A stretch of 61,503 nucleotides of DNA, taken from an uncultured bacterium (lineage in GTDB: Bacteria; Planctomycetota; UBA1135). The notes under the pieces are model-generated. The model did no database searches, was not told where the DNA came from, and saw nothing but the letters and a program-made list of their open reading frames with translations. How positions within the stretch are numbered: the first letter of the stretch is position 1; each line of letters opens with the position of its first letter. Below are positions 1-7,702 of this stretch, piece by piece. A program made the position numbers and the translations under genes. Where the stretch lies: the NCBI GenBank assembly GCA_937919925.1, contig CALFOT010000036.1:1-61503 (forward strand). The letters are read 5' to 3'.

Positions 1-133
1 GGATTGATTAGATTACAAAGCCACAGCTGAAGGGCTGCTGGTGAGGGAAATACCCGGCATTTGGAAAAGGACCACTCAGGAAACCGAGTTAATCAGAGCT
101 TCCTTAGCTAGAAAGGGCGCAGTGCCGCCGCAA
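1..133. other. Intergenic or unresolved left edge
   Basis: No gene is recognisable here. An open frame on the plus strand runs from about position 8 into the antisense of nadA, but its downstream half is only the shadow of nadA and the upstream part matches no family I know. It may hold the tail of a gene lying outside the window. Confidence 0.3.
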
Positions 134-1093
134 CTACAGCACAGCAAGCATGCGCTCAAGCGCGCGCCTGGCTGGTTCACGCAACTCTTCATCAACATCG
201 ACTTCCGGTCCACGGGCATGCAACGAAGCCCATAGTTTTTCCGCCGTGTTGAGCTGCATGTAAGGGCACAGATTGCAAGCGCACGATGCACCGGGGGCGG
301 CTAAATAGGTATTTTGCGGCGCTTCCTTTTCGAAACGGTAAATCATGTTCGCTTCCGTTCCAACAATAAAAGTCTTGGCTTCACTGCTCTTTACCAAACG
401 CAGCATACCGGCAGTTCCCAGCACAAAATCACTGGCATCGCGGACGGGTTTCGGGCATTCCGGATGCGTCATCGTGATGCTTCCAGGGTTGGCGTTTTGT
501 AAGGCAAGCAAAGTCTCTACAGAGAACAACTCATGCACTTCACAAGCACCATTCCACAAAATCATTTCACGGCCGAGCGTTTCATTCAGCCACCCACCTA
601 AGTGTTTGTCGGGCACAAACAAAATCGGTTCTGTTGCGGGAATCGATTCCACCACAGCGCGTGCGTTACCACTGGTGCAAATAATATCGCACTGTGCTTT
701 CACCGCGGCACTGCAGTTGACATAGGCGACGGTCGTCGGCCGCTTGCCGAGCTTTTCAGTAAGGTGTTGCTGATAACGCGCCAAATCTTCTGCTTTGCAA
801 GAATCGGCAAGCGAACATCCCGCTTCCATATCTGGCACAAACACCGTGGCATCCGGGCACAACAACTTCGCCGTTTCAGCCATGAAGTGCACGCCGCAAA
901 AACATATGGCAGTGGCGTTCGCTTGGGCGGCATGACGCGCAAGCTCCAGGCTATCGCCGACGAAATGCGCCGCTTCTTGCAAGAAGCCGTCCTGATAACT
1001 GTGCGCCAAGATAAGAATGCCGTTTTCCGTAGCCCAATCGCGAATCTGCGCGGGTTCAGGTACTTCCAGCAAAGTCAGTTCTTTGTTTTCCAT
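134..1093 (-). CDS. nadA: Quinolinate synthase NadA
   Basis: Condenses iminoaspartate with dihydroxyacetone phosphate to quinolinate in de novo NAD synthesis, in the cytoplasm. The three Cys that hold the [4Fe-4S] cluster in this family are visible: in CFCGVHFMAE (about residue 66), in ICTSGNA (about 140) and in the CNLCPYMQLN tail (about 280). The length of about 319 residues is normal. I chose the ATG at 1093 because the longer frame begins with a TTG and an extra six residues with no family similarity. nadB and nadC are not in the window, so the enzyme is encoded apart from its pathway partners. It ends a minus-strand run that begins at 5385. Confidence 0.95.
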   Translation of the reverse strand: MENKELTLLEVPEPAQIRDWATENGILILAHSYQDGFLQEAAHFVGDSLELARHAAQANATAICFCGVHFMAETAKLLCPDATVFVPDMEAGCSLADSCKAEDLARYQQHLTEKLGKRPTTVAYVNCSAAVKAQCDIICTSGNARAVVESIPATEPILFVPDKHLGGWLNETLGREMILWNGACEVHELFSVETLLALQNANPGSITMTHPECPKPVRDASDFVLGTAGMLRLVKSSEAKTFIVGTEANMIYRFEKEAPQNTYLAAPGASCACNLCPYMQLNTAEKLWASLHARGPEVDVDEELREPARRALERMLAVL

Positions 1094-1123
1094 CGGTCGT
1101 TCTCGGCACAAGAGCGGAGCATT

Positions 1124-1834
1124 CTAACAGTCTTGGTCGAAGCTGTAGGAAGGAGAACTCCGTGGCCGGTAAACATCAAAGCGCGTGGTTTTCCCCAGAA
1201 TACAAGAGCTCACTCCTAGTGCCAAAGGCGCGGCGCTGGAAGGGCGTTTTACGACGACACGTTGCACTCCTGTGGCAAGTGCTGCAGCCAGCAACTGTTC
1301 TTGATCCAAATCCGCACCAACTAAGCTCTGAAACAGCCGCATTTCCTTGCGTGGTAGTGCCGATTTTTTACGCGGCGGATGCATCGGATCTAAATACAAC
1401 ACATCCGGATGAAAATCTGCGATTGGCCCTGCCGGCCACTTCAAAAGTAAGGCCAAGGCATCGGCCTGCAAAAGTTGCAATCGGTCGCCGAGTGCAACCA
1501 AGGTTTCTTCATCTTGTAATGCGCGGCGCAGCCCATCTTGCAGCAACTGAAAAACTTCCGGCTGACGCTCCACCGCCAAAACCGTGCAACCCAAAGTGGA
1601 TAACACAAAAGCGTCGCGGCCCAAACCTGTTGTGAGATCGACCACCCGTGGATTGTTGTTGGCGCTTTTCATACCGACGGCGCGCGCCACAGCTTGGCCA
1701 CGCCCGCCGCCGCGCGTACGCCGGAAACCCATGGTGCCACCCACCCAATCCACGCATACGGTGCCATCCGCGCCACTTAAACAAAGGCGGCCGTCGACGA
1801 GCTCTAAATGGGGTAAAGGGCGGGGTTCCAGCAA
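1124..1834 (-). CDS. rsmJ: 16S rRNA (guanine1516-N2)-methyltransferase RsmJ-like
   Basis: SAM-dependent methyltransferase of the RsmJ (YhiQ) family, which modifies m2G1516 in 16S rRNA. Seen: the SAM-binding motif VVDLTTGLGRDAFVLS (about residues 63-78), the adenine-site acidic residue in TVLAVERQPEVF, and the family motif YLDPMHPPRKKSA followed by KEMRLFQ (about 146-170). The 236-residue length suits the family. The first available start is a TTG directly after the stop of the upstream lipoprotein gene, so the exact N-terminus is uncertain. It lies 30 bp upstream of nadA on the same strand; no functional link between the two is evident. Confidence 0.88.
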   Translation of the reverse strand: MLEPRPLPHLELVDGRLCLSGADGTVCVDWVGGTMGFRRTRGGGRGQAVARAVGMKSANNNPRVVDLTTGLGRDAFVLSTLGCTVLAVERQPEVFQLLQDGLRRALQDEETLVALGDRLQLLQADALALLLKWPAGPIADFHPDVLYLDPMHPPRKKSALPRKEMRLFQSLVGADLDQEQLLAAALATGVQRVVVKRPSSAAPLALGVSSCILGKTTRFDVYRPRSSPSYSFDQDC

Positions 1835-1840
1835 CGTGGG

Positions 1841-2233
1841 TTATTGCACGCGGAAGGCGATACGATCGGAAGTCACTTGGGCAACTTCGGTATTCGGAGC
1901 GGTCGAACGCCATTTGCGCGCTTTTACGACCATCCGCGTGGTGTTTTTGGTGACTGCAGTGAGGAAGATTTCAATATCCGTATCAGCGACGCGCGCGGCA
2001 AGATAAGCCTCCCGAAGGCCCACTTCTTCGACTTCTATGGAGCCGCCATCTTCCAGTTGAGCCTGGGCTGCGGCATAGACACTGGTCATCGATTGCTCCA
2101 AGTAACTCTCTACGGAGTCTTCGCCGAGAGCATACATCGCGCCGGCACCCAGCCCTGCACCAACGACTAAAACGCAAGAAGGAGCCACAGAAAGGGCCGC
2201 AAGAAGGAAAAAGGAAGGGGCAGGATTTTTCAT
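1841..2233 (-). CDS. DUF3568-like small lipoprotein
   Basis: A 130-residue protein with a lipoprotein signal peptide (lipobox around LSVAPSC, Cys about 20) followed by a glycine-rich hydrophobic stretch VVGAGLGAGAMYALG and a small alpha/beta domain. This layout, with Gly-rich segment, helix containing YAAA and a basic C-terminal strand pair, matches the DUF3568 family of exported lipoproteins of unknown role. Its ATG overlaps the TGA of the HlyD-like gene upstream (ATGA), so the two are probably translated together, which suggests that it works in the envelope with that protein. Confidence 0.65.
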   Translation of the reverse strand: MKNPAPSFFLLAALSVAPSCVLVVGAGLGAGAMYALGEDSVESYLEQSMTSVYAAAQAQLEDGGSIEVEEVGLREAYLAARVADTDIEIFLTAVTKNTTRMVVKARKWRSTAPNTEVAQVTSDRIAFRVQ

Positions 2234-4155
2234 CTGCCCTCGTGTACGGGCGACATTGGTGCAGTGATGCGTAATTCTAGCTGAGTGGCATTATCCACGC
2301 CGCTGGCGCTGGCGCTGCCGCCACTGCCCCCATCGAGCCAGCCCACCGGCAAGCGTAAACGTAAAATAGTGATGCCCTCCGGTGTGGATTCAGCCGCCAG
2401 GATCCGTGTAGGCATCCAGCTGGAGCGCTGTGGACGTCGCAAACGCGCAACTCCTTGCAGATAGTCCGAATTCCAATCGGCCGTGGCCAGGATGGCTTCG
2501 ACCTGACCCGCACCGCTTTTGCGCAACTGCCCGATGACTTCGCCACTGGCACAAACGCTCGCCGTTGGCACCCGCGGCACAAAAAAACCCGATTCCGCAG
2601 CGACCACCGGGATGCGGAAAGCACTAACAGGTTGCTGCTGTTGGGCCAACTCAATGGCAGCGATCTGCGCTTGCCATAGCGGATCCTCGAGAATCTCTGG
2701 GATTGCTTGCTGCAATTGTTCTTCAAGTTCTAAAGTGCGACTGGCAAGCTGCGTTTGAGAGTCAGTAAGCTCTGCTTTGGCCGCTTGCAACTTGTCCCAA
2801 TCAGGACGAATCTCACGGAAACTGAGCACCCCGTCTTCGGCCAACTTCCGCGATCGATCATAACTTTGCTGCAACAACGCAACGCGGGTGACGAGTGCCT
2901 CGACCTGCAGTTGCGTTTGTGTGTGAGCCTGACGCGCGTGAAGAGTGGCGGCAGCGGCGGCTTCATTGGCCTCTTGTTGCTGCGCGCCAATCTGTTGATA
3001 GATACGATCCAACTGGAGTTGTAAGTCTTTGCTGGTATCCGCAGCAAGCGCTTGTGGCTGCACCAAAAAAGCAATCACTTCCCCAGCGCGCACTTCGGTG
3101 GAGTGATTCGAACGCCACTCGAGGATGCCATCAAAAGCGGCTGTGTAATCCACGATCTCCCAGCGCAAATGCGCATCAAGGGTTAACTCTGGAAGTTGTG
3201 GCGCCAGCTCCAATTCCAAAATCGTGGCGGGATTCGTGGCTGCGGTGGCCACTGCAGGCGGCTCGGTAGTGACCCCTGGCTGGAAATAAGCCGCACCATA
3301 ACGCCCCCACAAATCCACCAGCACAAAACCAACCATCAGCAACAAAACAACATCGCGTTTGCCAAAACGACGCTCTGGAATCCCAACAGGAAGCGCAGTT
3401 GCGGCCGCGCGTTGGCGCCAGGCAGTTTCCTCTAACAACGATGCCACGACGTCGGCGTGCACCGTGGCGACCTGTTCCTCAGTGGCGGCAACAGCAGCTG
3501 CTTCAGGAGTGACCGCTGCCGCTGCAGAGACGGTCTGCACCGCATCTGACACGGGTTTGGGCAAGGAATCCGCACGCGCTTGGGCGTGCCCATCGCCGGC
3601 GATTTTGTGCACCAAATCTGCGCTGCTATGCACGGCGTCGCCCACCACGGTGACCCAACCATCGCGTTGCCAACGCGCGATCGCAACTTCCGGAACATCG
3701 ATGCCAAAGACCGCAACGGCGTCAATCGGAGCGGTTCCACGCGAAGCTAAGTAGCGGAAAAAATGATGCTCGCGGCGCTGCTGTTCTTCGAGTTCCGCCA
3801 CCGGGTGCGCCATCTGTAAAACCTTATGCCAAGCGCTAGCCTGTGCCAGTTGCAGCGCATCCCAGCGCACCACATTGCCATCCCAGCCGGGTGCAACGCG
3901 TGCGCTCGATCCCCACAAAAAAATTGGCAAACACGCAGTGCGTTCATGACGCCGCAACAACTCAATCACCTTGCTCCCACCTGCTGCCACCAACAAATTA
4001 GGCACATCCTGACCGGCGTCCAGCTCGGCCAAAAAAGAATCTAACTCACGACCTTCGGCGACCCCATGGGGGTGATCCACAGTGCGCACCACTTCCATAG
4101 GAGGTGCTTCGCCAGCAGTGACGAATACCACGCGAGTATGCAGATCGACAGTCAT
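2230..4155 (-). CDS. HlyD-like membrane fusion protein with soluble N-terminal domains
   Basis: A 641-residue protein of mixed build. Residues about 1-120 look like a receiver-type alpha/beta domain (hydrophobic strands VVFVTAG, NLLVAAGG and LPIFLWG), but I see no clear acidic pocket or phospho-Asp. Residues 130-185 resemble a winged-helix unit. A low-complexity Ala-rich linker follows (200-240), then one membrane span (about 269-288, DVVLLLMVGFVLVDLWG). The C-terminal part has a half-barrel-sandwich strand (FDGILEWR), a long Gln/Ala/Leu-rich coiled coil (about 375-510) and the second half motif, as in periplasmic adaptors of efflux and secretion systems. No partner ABC or RND pump is adjacent. 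Only the adaptor assignment is firm. Confidence 0.7.
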   Translation of the reverse strand: MTVDLHTRVVFVTAGEAPPMEVVRTVDHPHGVAEGRELDSFLAELDAGQDVPNLLVAAGGSKVIELLRRHERTACLPIFLWGSSARVAPGWDGNVVRWDALQLAQASAWHKVLQMAHPVAELEEQQRREHHFFRYLASRGTAPIDAVAVFGIDVPEVAIARWQRDGWVTVVGDAVHSSADLVHKIAGDGHAQARADSLPKPVSDAVQTVSAAAAVTPEAAAVAATEEQVATVHADVVASLLEETAWRQRAAATALPVGIPERRFGKRDVVLLLMVGFVLVDLWGRYGAAYFQPGVTTEPPAVATAATNPATILELELAPQLPELTLDAHLRWEIVDYTAAFDGILEWRSNHSTEVRAGEVIAFLVQPQALAADTSKDLQLQLDRIYQQIGAQQQEANEAAAAATLHARQAHTQTQLQVEALVTRVALLQQSYDRSRKLAEDGVLSFREIRPDWDKLQAAKAELTDSQTQLASRTLELEEQLQQAIPEILEDPLWQAQIAAIELAQQQQPVSAFRIPVVAAESGFFVPRVPTASVCASGEVIGQLRKSGAGQVEAILATADWNSDYLQGVARLRRPQRSSWMPTRILAAESTPEGITILRLRLPVGWLDGGSGGSASASGVDNATQLELRITAPMSPVHEGR

Positions 4156-4185
4156 GAGGGGAGTGGCGGCTGCAGGGCGGTGAGC

Positions 4186-5385
4186 TCAGCCGATTTGGAA
4201 AGACCTTTCTACCAAATCACGCGCCTCATCGAGGCCATTGCCGCAATGAAAAACCTCGGCGAGAACTTGCCCCGCCACCACTTCGTGGCCGACTTTCGCC
4301 AGCACCCGCAGCCCAACACCAGGATGCACCTTATCGGCGGCGCGTTGGCGTCCAGCGCCTAAACGGAAAGCAGCGCGACCGATTCCCTCAGCATCGCAAG
4401 TGAGGATACACCCGCTTGCTGGGGCGAGAATCTCGATTTGCTTACAGCCACTGCCGCGCAAGGTGGCTTCCGGGTCCCCGCCGTGGGCGCGCACCATTTG
4501 CTGCCACACGGGTAAAGCGGCACCACTTTGTAATTGGGCGCGCGCGACCTCGCCTAGACCACTCAACTGCACCACCAGATTCACCAAATCTGGCGGGCCA
4601 GACCCACTTAGCGTAGTGATGGCTTCCTCGACCTCGAGAGCATTGCCCACCGCAATACCCAACGGCTGCGACATATCGGTAAGTATGGCGGAAGTCTGAC
4701 AACCGGCGCTGTTGCCGACTTCCACCAAGGAATCAGCCAACGCCTGCGCTGCTGCAGCAGTTTTCATAAACGCGCCGCTGCCCACTTTGACATCCAGGAT
4801 CAAACAATCTAAACCGGCCACCAATTTCTTCGACAAAATGGATGCGGTAATCAACGGAATCGAGGGCACCGTGCTCGTTTCATTGCGCGTGGCGTAAAGA
4901 ATACGATCGACCGGAGCGATATCCGGAGTTTGCCCGGTAATGAAACAACCCACTTCGGCGAGAATCTTATGCAGCTGAGGCGGCGCTAAATCGGTACGGT
5001 AGCCGCGGATGGCTTCGAGTTTATCGAGAGTGCCACCAGTGATCCCGAGACCGCGGCCGGACAACATCGGCACTCGTTTACCGAGGCTGGCCCAAAGCGG
5101 TGCCAAAACCAAAGAAACCTTATCGCCCACGCCGCCGGTGGAGTGTTTATCGATAAATGGCCCCTCGATATCCGGCCAAGACAAAGTGGTCCCACTTTGA
5201 GTCATGGCCTGGGTAAGAAAGACCGTTTCTGCTGGAGTCATGCCCCGGGTCATGACAAAAGCCAACCAGGCACCAATCTGGGCTGGCGAAACGCTCCCAG
5301 CCAAGACAGCACGCACGAAGCCAAAAATCTCGGCTTCGCCCTGCTCCACGCCGTCACGGCGCTGCTCCAGCCAAATATCAATCAT
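4186..5385 (-). CDS. deoA: Thymidine/pyrimidine-nucleoside phosphorylase
   Basis: Splits thymidine (or uridine) with phosphate to the base and (deoxy)ribose 1-phosphate in nucleoside salvage. Seen: the phosphate-binding KHSTGGVGDKVSL motif (about residues 80-92), SGRGLGITGGTLDKLEAI (about 109-126) and the glycosyl-transferase-fold helical N-terminus. The C-terminal alpha/beta lobe is present (GVGLRVLAKVGHEVVAG), though at 399 residues the protein is about 30-40 residues shorter than the E. coli enzyme. No other nucleoside catabolic genes adjoin it. Whether it prefers thymidine or accepts uridine cannot be read from the sequence. Confidence 0.93.
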   Translation of the reverse strand: MIDIWLEQRRDGVEQGEAEIFGFVRAVLAGSVSPAQIGAWLAFVMTRGMTPAETVFLTQAMTQSGTTLSWPDIEGPFIDKHSTGGVGDKVSLVLAPLWASLGKRVPMLSGRGLGITGGTLDKLEAIRGYRTDLAPPQLHKILAEVGCFITGQTPDIAPVDRILYATRNETSTVPSIPLITASILSKKLVAGLDCLILDVKVGSGAFMKTAAAAQALADSLVEVGNSAGCQTSAILTDMSQPLGIAVGNALEVEEAITTLSGSGPPDLVNLVVQLSGLGEVARAQLQSGAALPVWQQMVRAHGGDPEATLRGSGCKQIEILAPASGCILTCDAEGIGRAAFRLGAGRQRAADKVHPGVGLRVLAKVGHEVVAGQVLAEVFHCGNGLDEARDLVERSFQIG

Positions 5386-5443
5386 GTGACCATAGGCTAA
5401 CGGCTCCCTCAGCCCGTTATTGCGAAGAAAAAATCAAAAAGGC

Positions 5444-5471
5444 TTGCACATTGCCGACCTGGAGGTAGACT
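5444..5471 (+). promoter_or_regulatory. Possible sigma70-type promoter for the porin operon
   Basis: TTGCAC (5444-5449) and TAGACT (5466-5471) are separated by 16 bp and precede the porin gene. Matches to consensus are partial. The predicted start of transcription (about 5478-5480) falls just before the Fur-box-like palindrome, which is consistent with repression from that site. Confidence 0.35.
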
Positions 5472-5485
5472 TTGTTCCGGAGCTT

Positions 5486-5506
5486 TAATGAGAACGTGTC
5501 TCATTA
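5486..5506. promoter_or_regulatory. Fur-box-like operator
   Basis: A perfect 8-bp inverted repeat, TAATGAGA then ACGTG then TCTCATTA. The inner 19 bp, AATGAGAACGTGTCTCATT, differ from the proteobacterial Fur consensus AATGAGAATNATTCTCATT only in the centre. It lies about 25 bp upstream of the porin start codon and just downstream of a candidate promoter, where a ferric-uptake-type repressor would block transcription. A Zur- or PerR-type regulator of the same family is an alternative. Confidence 0.6.
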
Positions 5507-5530
5507 TCAACAAGCCCGCCATCCGAACTC

Positions 5531-6667
5531 ATGAAACGAACCCTTTCCCTTACTCTCGCAGCCGTCGCCCTGATGGCCGCGCCTCTCATGGCCCAGGAAA
5601 CAACCGCTCCCAGCAATGCGGAACTTTCACGCCGCATCGATTTGCTGACCGAACAACTGGATTCCAGCTCGGCAACCAGCAGCTTCTCTTGGGGCGGCTA
5701 TGGGGAGGTCACCTACAGTAATTTCGCTGCCACCAAAGATGACGGCGCGCCATCCGGGAAAACGGATGAGTTCGACCTCCACCGGGTGGTGTTTTACTTT
5801 GGCTACACTTTTGATGAAGTGTGGTCCTTCAATTCCGAAATCGAATACGAGCACAGTGACGAACTCTCGGTGGAGTTCGCGCAGATTGACGGCAACTTCA
5901 CTCAAGCTTTCAATTTCCGCGGTGGCCATCTCCTGATTCCAATGGGTTTCACCAACCAGATGCATGAGCCCACTACTTTTTCAAGCGCACGGCGCCCGTT
6001 GGTCGAGCAATTCATCCTCCCCACCACGTGGCACGAAAACGGCATCGGCACTTTTGGCGCCGGTGGCGATTTCACTTGGGAGGCCTATTGGGTGACCGGC
6101 TTCGACGCCGCCGGCTTTGATCTTGCAGCCAATGGCATGCGGGGTGGCCGTCAAGGTGGAGGGAAATCGGCCGCCGAAGATTTTGCCCTCACTGGCCGCC
6201 TGGATTGGCGTGGCGTGGAAGGCTTGTTACTCGGTGGTTCCGTTTACCAAGGTGATTCCGGCCAAGGCTCTAGCAGCAGTGATTTTGGCGTCAGCGTGAT
6301 GGAAATGCATGCTCAATATGACCGCGGTCCGGTGCGTTTACGCGCACTGTGGGCCGATGCCAGCGTCGATGATGCCAACCTACTTGCCACACCATCGGCC
6401 AGCGATGATTTACGCGGCTGGTACGTGGAAGGCGGCTGGGATTTGTTCACGGACCGTCCAGGAGAAGCCTTAACTCCTTTTGTACGCTTTGAAACCTACG
6501 ATTTGCTTGCAGGTACCAGTACCGATACTGCGGTCACCGCCTTGGTCGCTGGCATCGCCTGGCAACCCCAAGAACATGTCACCTTCAAACTGGACTACAT
6601 GGATTTGTCAGACGAGTCCGATAGTCAAGTGGATGTCTTTGAATTCACTCTAGGCTGGGCATTCTAG
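5531..6667 (+). CDS. Outer membrane porin (phosphate-selective O/P-like)
   Basis: A 378-residue exported beta-barrel. The N-terminus is a clear signal peptide (cut near ALMAAPLMAQE), followed by a short helix (SRRIDLLTEQL) as in porins with a periplasmic coiled segment. Alternating aromatic/polar strands fill the rest (WGGYGEVTYSNF, FYFGYTFDEVWSFNSEIEYE, FRGGHLLIPMGFTNQ), and it ends in a C-terminal Phe (FELTLGWAF-like end, here FEFTLGWAF), the usual barrel-assembly signal. No TonB box or plug is seen, so it is a passive channel rather than a TonB receptor. It is the first gene of a three-gene unit behind a Fur-box-like palindrome, which suggests iron-dependent expression. The substrate is unknown. 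Confidence 0.8.
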   Translation: MKRTLSLTLAAVALMAAPLMAQETTAPSNAELSRRIDLLTEQLDSSSATSSFSWGGYGEVTYSNFAATKDDGAPSGKTDEFDLHRVVFYFGYTFDEVWSFNSEIEYEHSDELSVEFAQIDGNFTQAFNFRGGHLLIPMGFTNQMHEPTTFSSARRPLVEQFILPTTWHENGIGTFGAGGDFTWEAYWVTGFDAAGFDLAANGMRGGRQGGGKSAAEDFALTGRLDWRGVEGLLLGGSVYQGDSGQGSSSSDFGVSVMEMHAQYDRGPVRLRALWADASVDDANLLATPSASDDLRGWYVEGGWDLFTDRPGEALTPFVRFETYDLLAGTSTDTAVTALVAGIAWQPQEHVTFKLDYMDLSDESDSQVDVFEFTLGWAF

Positions 6668-6683
6668 TACCGGAGAATCCATC

Positions 6684-7262
6684 ATGAAAACTGCACTCTG
6701 CTTGGTGCTTGTCAGCGCTTTGACCACCGCAACCACCAAAACATTCTTTAGCCAAGAACAGGCTTTAAAGTCCAGTTTCGGTGACAAAGTGGTTACTGTC
6801 AAACAAACACACTATTGGACCAAGGAGCAGCGAGCTCGGGTTGCCAAACTGGTTGGATCCGAGAAGGTGGAAGATGTACGTGGTTATCACACTGGCTTTT
6901 CTCCACTGAAGGAAAAAAATCACCCGGTTTGCACGGATACGGCGTGGTTTGACCAACGCATTGTGCGCACCAAAGCGCAGGAAATCATGCTGCGCATCGA
7001 TGCACATGGCGTGATTCTAGAGTTGTTGGTGTGTGCGTTTGATGAACCCATCAAGTACAAACCAAGCGCGAAGTGGTATGACCAATTCAAAGGTTTGCAG
7101 CTGGATGACGAACTCCAACTCGCAAAAGAAATTCATGGCGTCAGCGGCGCAACCTTGACTGGCCGCTCCACAACTGCCGCAGTACGAGAACTACTCGCAG
7201 CAGCGCAAGTGGCACGCGAGGACACCACCGTGCACAAGAACGGCAACGAAGCTACGCAATAA
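6684..7262 (+). CDS. Exported FMN-binding domain protein
   Basis: A 192-residue protein with a signal peptide (MKTALCLVLVSALTTA) and an FMN-binding domain of the kind found in RnfG, NqrC and NosR. The motif HGVSGATLTGRSTTA (about residues 150-164) fits the S/T-GAT-x-T flavinylation signature, where FMN is linked covalently to the final Thr by an ApbE-type transferase. The preceding segment (ILELLVCAFDEP.KY) also follows the family. It probably carries electrons outside the cytoplasmic membrane and receives them from the four-helix membrane protein encoded 2 bp downstream. No apbE is in the window. Confidence 0.85.
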   Translation: MKTALCLVLVSALTTATTKTFFSQEQALKSSFGDKVVTVKQTHYWTKEQRARVAKLVGSEKVEDVRGYHTGFSPLKEKNHPVCTDTAWFDQRIVRTKAQEIMLRIDAHGVILELLVCAFDEPIKYKPSAKWYDQFKGLQLDDELQLAKEIHGVSGATLTGRSTTAAVRELLAAAQVAREDTTVHKNGNEATQ

Positions 7263-7264
7263 CG

Positions 7265-7702
7265 ATGTCACCGGTCGAGCGCTTCCTTCATCACATCGCC
7301 AATCTTGTGGTTGGCGGCAGCGGCTTGGTGTACGGCTGGATGCTCTATTTCGCAACTCCTACTGATGAATTTTCCGTGTGGAATCATCCTTGGCAAGGGG
7401 CTGTTCACGATCTACATCTACTGCTTGCCCCGCTGTTGGTCTTAACCTTCGGCATCTTGTGGAAAGGTCACGCCGCTATGCGCGTACGCAGTGGCATGCA
7501 ACCGCGCCGCGGTAGCGGCTTTGGCATGCTGTTGACATTCTTACCCATGGTATGCAGCGGCTATTTACTGCAAGTCACCATCGAAGAATCCTGGCGGACC
7601 ATCTGGCTGTGGGTTCACCTTGGTTGTTCCGGATTGTGGCTTTGCGCATACCTCATCCACTGGATAAGCAGAGCAAAAGTCGAGCCTGAAAAGGCTATTT
7701 AA
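7265..7702 (+). CDS. Four-helix, His-bearing membrane protein (DUF4405/cytochrome b-like)
   Basis: A 145-residue membrane protein with four predicted spans (about 10-32, 45-66, 83-101 and 112-132). Histidines lie in or beside the helices: H9/H10, H48 and H51 in VHDLHLLLAPLL, H69 in WKGHAAM, H118 in WVHLGCSG and H131 in LIHW. Such pairs could bind two b-type hemes, as in DUF4405 and cytochrome b561-like proteins that pass quinol electrons to exported flavoproteins. The context (FMN-binding protein directly upstream, same operon) supports this. Heme binding is inferred. Its 3' end overlaps that of the convergent gene by 8 bp. Confidence 0.7.
   Translation: MSPVERFLHHIANLVVGGSGLVYGWMLYFATPTDEFSVWNHPWQGAVHDLHLLLAPLLVLTFGILWKGHAAMRVRSGMQPRRGSGFGMLLTFLPMVCSGYLLQVTIEESWRTIWLWVHLGCSGLWLCAYLIHWISRAKVEPEKAI

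Noticed and set aside
41-235. Short plus-strand frame at the left edge
   Set aside because: Its second half is antisense to nadA and the first 30 codons match nothing known; no evidence for a gene.
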